Source of the DNA: Bacillota bacterium
Lineage (GTDB): Bacteria; Bacillota; Sulfobacillia; Sulfobacillales; Sulfobacillaceae
Assembly (NCBI GenBank): GCA_021806205.1
Contig: JAJZXX010000094.1
Span: 1 to 34,765 of the forward strand
Direction: 5' to 3'
DNA length: 34,765 nucleotides
Positions within the stretch are counted from its first letter, which is position 1. Each line of letters starts with the position of its first letter. The translations under genes were made by a program, and so were the position numbers. Under the pieces are notes generated by a model, which saw only the letters and a list, made by a program, of their open reading frames with translations, had not been told where the DNA came from and ran no database searches. Shown one piece after another: positions 31,945-34,765 of the stretch.

Positions 31945-32715
31945 GTGGGCGAAGAATTTAGGTTAAGTGTGTGGCGGGGCGATCCGTCGGGTGGCCAGGA
32001 AGTGGAGTATCGGGTGCCCGGTGAAACCGGTATGGTTGTCCTCGATGCCCTGCAGTATATTCAGCATAACCAGGCGCCCGACTTAGCCGTGCGGTGGAAC
32101 TGCAAGGCTGCTCACTGCGGCTCATGCGGCGCCGAAGTGAATGGACAACCCAAACTGCTTTGTAAAACCCGCATGGATGACTATGTGGGCGAGACCGTGT
32201 CCGTCAAGCCGATGCAAACCTTTCCCATTATCAAAGATCTCGTGACGGACGTATCCTGGAACTATCAGGTCGCCAAAGAGATTCCGCCACTGGACCCGAT
32301 GTATCCTGCTCCGTTTCAAATGCAGCAAGTGGATGCTACGCGGGTGCAGGAGTTTCATCGGTGTATTGAGTGTTTTCTCTGTCAGGACACCTGCCACGTT
32401 TTGCGCAATCACGAGGGTCAACAGCAATATTTTGGACCCAGATTTATGGTGAAGATTGCGGAATATGAGATGCATCCGATTGATGGCGCCGACCGTCTGC
32501 CCCTGTTGGCTGACCAAGCCGGCCTTGGCATGTGCAATGTGACCAAGTGCTGCACGGAGGTATGCCCGCAGCATATTCGGATTACCGATAATGCCATCAT
32601 ACCGCTTAAGGAGCGGGTAGCCGACCGTTATTACGATCCGGTTAAAATCTTGCTGCGCCGCCTATCGGGGAAGAAGGCTGGGCCCACGCAAACACCGAGC
32701 AGGTCTTCGACATAG
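31945..32715 (+). CDS. sdhB: Succinate dehydrogenase iron-sulfur subunit
   Basis: 256 residues from GTG 31945, with AAGGAG 8 bases upstream; TTG 31939 overlapping the sdhA stop is an alternative. The N-terminal ferredoxin domain has WNCKAAHCGSCGAEVNGQP and LLCKT for [2Fe-2S]. The C-terminal domain has CIECFLCQDTCHV and CNVTKCCTEVCPQHI for [4Fe-4S] and [3Fe-4S]. All cluster cysteines are present. It links the SdhA flavin to the quinone site in the membrane anchor. A clear terminator 21 bases after the stop closes the sdhCAB operon. Confidence 0.95.
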   Translation: MGEEFRLSVWRGDPSGGQEVEYRVPGETGMVVLDALQYIQHNQAPDLAVRWNCKAAHCGSCGAEVNGQPKLLCKTRMDDYVGETVSVKPMQTFPIIKDLVTDVSWNYQVAKEIPPLDPMYPAPFQMQQVDATRVQEFHRCIECFLCQDTCHVLRNHEGQQQYFGPRFMVKIAEYEMHPIDGADRLPLLADQAGLGMCNVTKCCTEVCPQHIRITDNAIIPLKERVADRYYDPVKILLRRLSGKKAGPTQTPSRSST

Positions 32716-32736
32716 AGGCCATCCAGACTACACTGT

Positions 32737-32761
32737 AGCGCCCTCGATCGGGGGCGCTTTG
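32737..32761 (+). terminator. Intrinsic terminator of sdhCAB
   Basis: AGCGCCC (32737-32743) pairs with GGGCGCT (32752-32758), loop of 8, followed by TTG. The T-tract is short but the stem is GC-rich and well placed. Confidence 0.65.
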
Positions 32762-32934
32762 CCCTGGAGTCAGTGCCCTATAGTTTAGGCGTTTTGTGGC
32801 CATGGCTTGAAGCCATCGGGCCACGGCGTCGGCGTATTCAGCAAATTAACGGTTTGGCCTCGATGATGTTGCACGGTGTTGATGAAGTCAATCCCGAGCG
32901 TGCCGCCCAGTGCGGTAAAGGCCGGTGATTTCAT
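32760..32934 (-). pseudogene. Truncated, frameshifted CGNR/ABATE-type regulator
   Basis: On the minus strand ATG 32934, with GGGAG upstream, begins MKSPAFTALGGTLGIDFINT and VQHHRGQTVNLLNTPTP. This is the N-terminus of the ABATE domain of CGNR zinc-finger transcription regulators ('GG.LCLDFVNT...RG...DLL.tP.dL..WL'). The frame then degrades to a stop at 32787, but the next frame continues plausibly with ARWLQAMATKRLNY, so a one-base frameshift lies near 32822. The remaining 120 or so residues, including the CGNR zinc finger, are absent; the sequence runs into the sdh terminator. It is a dead gene, though its upstream operator-like site is intact. Confidence 0.6.
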
Positions 32935-32956
32935 GGAACAACACTCCCGCTTGCTG

Positions 32957-32993
32957 TTTCTAACTGGTTATACGGTATAGTAATAGTTAGAAA
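32957..32993. promoter_or_regulatory. Palindromic operator-like site upstream of the regulator relic
   Basis: TTTCTAACT (32957-32965) and AGTTAGAAA (32985-32993) are perfect inverted repeats separated by 19 AT-rich bases, which contain a second near-palindrome, TATACGGTATA. It lies 23 bases upstream of the minus-strand ATG of the CGNR-type relic, where an autoregulatory operator overlapping a promoter would be expected. Function is inferred from symmetry and position. Confidence 0.5.
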
Positions 32994-33002
32994 TGTATTG
33001 TG

Positions 33003-33600
33003 GCTCACGCCCAGTACGCCTTGGTCGGGTACGGGTTCGGATGGATCGCCCTCAGGGAGCCCATGGGGACACGGGGTGCCTTCGCTTGAGGAAGCGTATG
33101 CGTTATATCGGTCGACCGACGGGGGACATCAGCGGAGTCTTGCCCAATAAACCGCGTTTTCGGGCCGTCAAAGCTTCTTAAGCAGTGTGGGGAGCCCGAG
33201 CCTTGCCTTTTGGAAACCCAACGACGGAATCATTGCGCGGTCGTCTAGCTTTGGGCAGTCGGTCATCATTTACTACACTGCCGATGGCGGCTCGAGCTGG
33301 CAGCAGGCTACGGTTGCCCAGGTCGGCGATCCGACTGAAACCACCCCCGGTCATCCTACGACACCATGACGGAACTATTGGATATCAGGGTGGCGGTGTT
33401 TGGGGCCAAGACGCCCACCGTGCAAAGCAACGACGGTGGCAAAACTTGGTCACTCGTCGGGTCATCCCCTTAACGGGGCACCATACCCAGTGGGACCGCC
33501 CAGATGGGACTACGAGCTTGCTCACGGGGGCGCCCGCGTCGTGGATACGACCTCACTTGGGGTGGGAAATTCGCGTTTTGTTGGCGGGATCCTTAGTTAA
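33003..33600 (+). pseudogene. Broken BNR-repeat (Ycf48/sialidase-like propeller) protein gene
   Basis: Fragments of a repeat protein are spread over two or three frames. One frame gives LEEAYALYRSTDGG, a stop (TAA 33148-33150), then VGSPSLAFWKPNDGIIARSS and VIIYYTADGGSSWQQATV, ending at TGA 33367. A shifted frame then gives DIRVAVFGAKTPTVQSNDGG and KTWSLVGSS before TAA 33471. The S/A-DGG-x-W (BNR) motifs repeat as in beta-propeller proteins, usually secreted. With two in-frame stops and at least one frameshift, and no start or signal sequence, the gene is dead. Traces may extend to about 33600. Confidence 0.6.
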
Positions 33601-33724
33601 TGACCCGCAAAGTATGCTAGCATGGTCGCAAGCGGTCGTCAATTCTCACCTACTGGCTGGAAGAGCGGCGCGCGCAGAGAAATCCTTGTCGGAAGGACCG
33701 GCGGTGAAAAAAGGGGGAGAATTG

Positions 33725-34270
33725 ATGGAACGCAATGGCATTGAGGTGGAGCAGTTGGTGGCGACGATTGAGGCGGTGAAAGAGCATCCAGACTTGGCAC
33801 AGTTTAAGTTTCGCTCCGAGACGACGTGGCTGGCGGGGGGGCGTTCGGAGACCCGCATTCAGTCGTTTTATGGCACGGGCCAGGAGGATGCATCCCGGAC
33901 GGAACCCTTTGTCTTGACAGCGGATGAGCCTCCCGTTCTGTTGGGCACCAATGCGGGGCCTAATGCGGTAGAGTTGGTCTTAGCTGCCTTAGCGTCCTGC
34001 TTATCCGTGGGGATTGCTTATAATGCTGCAGCTCGAGGAATTGTTTTGCAGGAACTGACGCTCCATCTTGAGGGCGATGTGGACCTCCGAGCATTTTTAG
34101 GTCTCTCGGACACGGTGCGCCCGGGATATGAGGGGGTGCGAGTGCGCTACCATATCGTGTCGGATGCGTCTGCGGCGCAACTGGATTCGCTTATGGCCCA
34201 TGTTGAAGCGACATCACCCCTCCTGGATATCATCCGCCATCCGCTGCCCGTTACGCTCATTGCCGATTAG
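33725..34270 (+). CDS. OsmC-family protein lacking the second redox cysteine
   Basis: 181 residues from ATG 33725, with AAGGGGGAG upstream; the frame is open far upstream but that part lies in the BNR relic. The OsmC/Ohr fold is recognised from GTNAGPNAVELVLAALASCL with C92, then the long helix SVGIAYNAAARGI and the C-terminal EATSPLLDIIRHPLPVTL. OsmC and Ohr peroxidases use two cysteines; here the second position is Ser (TSPLLD), as in many OsmC-like proteins of unknown activity. It may bind thiols, act with an external thiol, or not be a peroxidase. It is flanked by pseudogenes but looks intact. Promoter and terminator not clear. Confidence 0.8.
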   Translation: MERNGIEVEQLVATIEAVKEHPDLAQFKFRSETTWLAGGRSETRIQSFYGTGQEDASRTEPFVLTADEPPVLLGTNAGPNAVELVLAALASCLSVGIAYNAAARGIVLQELTLHLEGDVDLRAFLGLSDTVRPGYEGVRVRYHIVSDASAAQLDSLMAHVEATSPLLDIIRHPLPVTLIAD

Positions 34271-34598
34271 AGAACCGAGCTTTCAAGAAGAGTTTAGATG
34301 TCGATGCCAACAAGGACGTGCGTTGTGTAAGGGCATGAATATGTACTGGGGAAAGCCTGTGTCTATATTTTTGGACAACAGACTTTCGGCCACTGACCTA
34401 TCTGTTCGCGCTTAGCGGCTCCATATTGACCGGTGGGGTTGGGTGCGCCGAAATCGTTTTGTATTGTTCCTATCCGAATGCGGCGGCCCGCCAAGTTTGT
34501 CTGCAAACGCTCGGCTCATGTCCCTGTAGTCAGTCTCGGCAATAATCAGCAAAAGACCCATAGCGTACCTATACTCCTCACGTCTTATAATTGATGAT
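34271..34598. other. Intergenic region between the osmC-like gene and the transposase fragment
   Basis: No confident gene. A 49-codon minus-strand frame (34412-34561), starting MGLLLIIAETDYRDMSRAFA with GAGGAG upstream, looks somewhat protein-like at its start but degenerates into Arg-rich sequence. It may be a relic. One end of the IS630-type element should lie in this stretch, but I could not identify an inverted repeat with only one end visible. Confidence 0.3.
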
Positions 34599-34765
34599 TT
34601 AAGCGGCCGATTTGAAGACTTGAAACTTGAGCGTCAATAGGGAGTGGAGTTTGGCTTGATGGCGATCGCTGGTATCGGCCAAACAGTCGATAATCGCCTG
34701 TTTAAACGGTCCAAATTTCGGATAGTACCGCCCATGGAGACATTCCGCCTTCACCAACTTCCAGA
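34599..34765 (-). mobile_element. C-terminal part of an IS630-family transposase (runs off the right edge)
   Basis: From the window edge, the minus strand encodes WKLVKAECLHGRYYPKFGPF and KQAIIDCLADTSDRHQAKLH, then SLLTLKFQVFKSAA and a stop at 34599. This is the ending of IS630-type DDE transposases, whose last catalytic Glu lies just before 'RLWKLVK' (here at or beyond the edge) and whose tail reads 'L.SLLT.KFQ.F'. The visible part has no stops or frameshifts, so the element may be intact beyond the window. Confidence 0.75.

Noticed and set aside
33185-33724. Long N-terminal extension of the OsmC-like protein
   Set aside because: This stretch lies in the BNR-repeat relic in another frame; ATG 33725 has a strong ribosome site.

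Overview
This window looks like a chromosomal segment of a moderately GC-rich Firmicute (Bacillota). A Sulfobacillus-like acidophile is my best guess, but that rests on recalled protein character, not on a search. The strongest clue is gene order: secD-secF-...-recJ-apt-relA-(dtd relic)-hisS-aspS-(6S RNA)-...-rarA follows the order around secDF, recJ, apt, relA, dtd, hisS, aspS, bsrA and rarA in Bacillus subtilis. Strong Shine-Dalgarno sites, an RsbX/SpoIIE-type phosphatase and MurT fit the same group. The three-gene succinate dehydrogenase is of an actinobacterial style.

Layout. 1-1180: decayed DNA with a transposase relic and a frameshifted gene for an exported protein. 1183-4699: a secreted double-PepSY protein followed by an OmpR-type response regulator and a sensor kinase. 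5077-7206: a cytoplasmic DPP-IV-like peptidase. 7226-7345: a minus-strand tRNA-Pro(CGG) with its own promoter. 7383-9978: three nucleotide-sugar genes (rmlA-long, rmlC-like, rmlB; no rmlD). 9968-14400: a tightly overlapping set of murT, selB, an RsbX-like phosphatase and a P-loop protein. 14372-16557: a consensus sigma-A promoter, then secD and secF. 16600-17060: a 14-codon leader ORF coupled to a small membrane protein.

17070-17380 carries a highly structured, apparently transcribed RNA that I cannot assign. It shares short motifs with RNase P RNA but lacks the expected P4 3' strand. 17382-25479 is the recJ-apt-relA-hisS-aspS block (recombination, purine salvage, stringent response, tRNA charging). 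25509-26223 holds a small holin-like membrane protein (minus strand) and a DUF3243-type protein. 26326-26580 is a complete 6S RNA unit with promoter, RNA and terminator. 26632-29298 is an overlapping trx-ltaE-rarA set, and 29421-32715 is sdhCAB.

32716-34765 is accessory or decayed DNA: a truncated, frameshifted CGNR/ABATE-type regulator with an intact palindromic operator-like site, a broken BNR-repeat gene, an intact OsmC-family gene, and the C-terminal part of an IS630-type transposase entering from the right edge. A conserved core is thus bracketed by transposon scars. The observations most worth following are the RNA before recJ, the dtd relic, the non-discriminating AspRS signature, murT without gatD, and the SDH anchor with a Cys/His motif.
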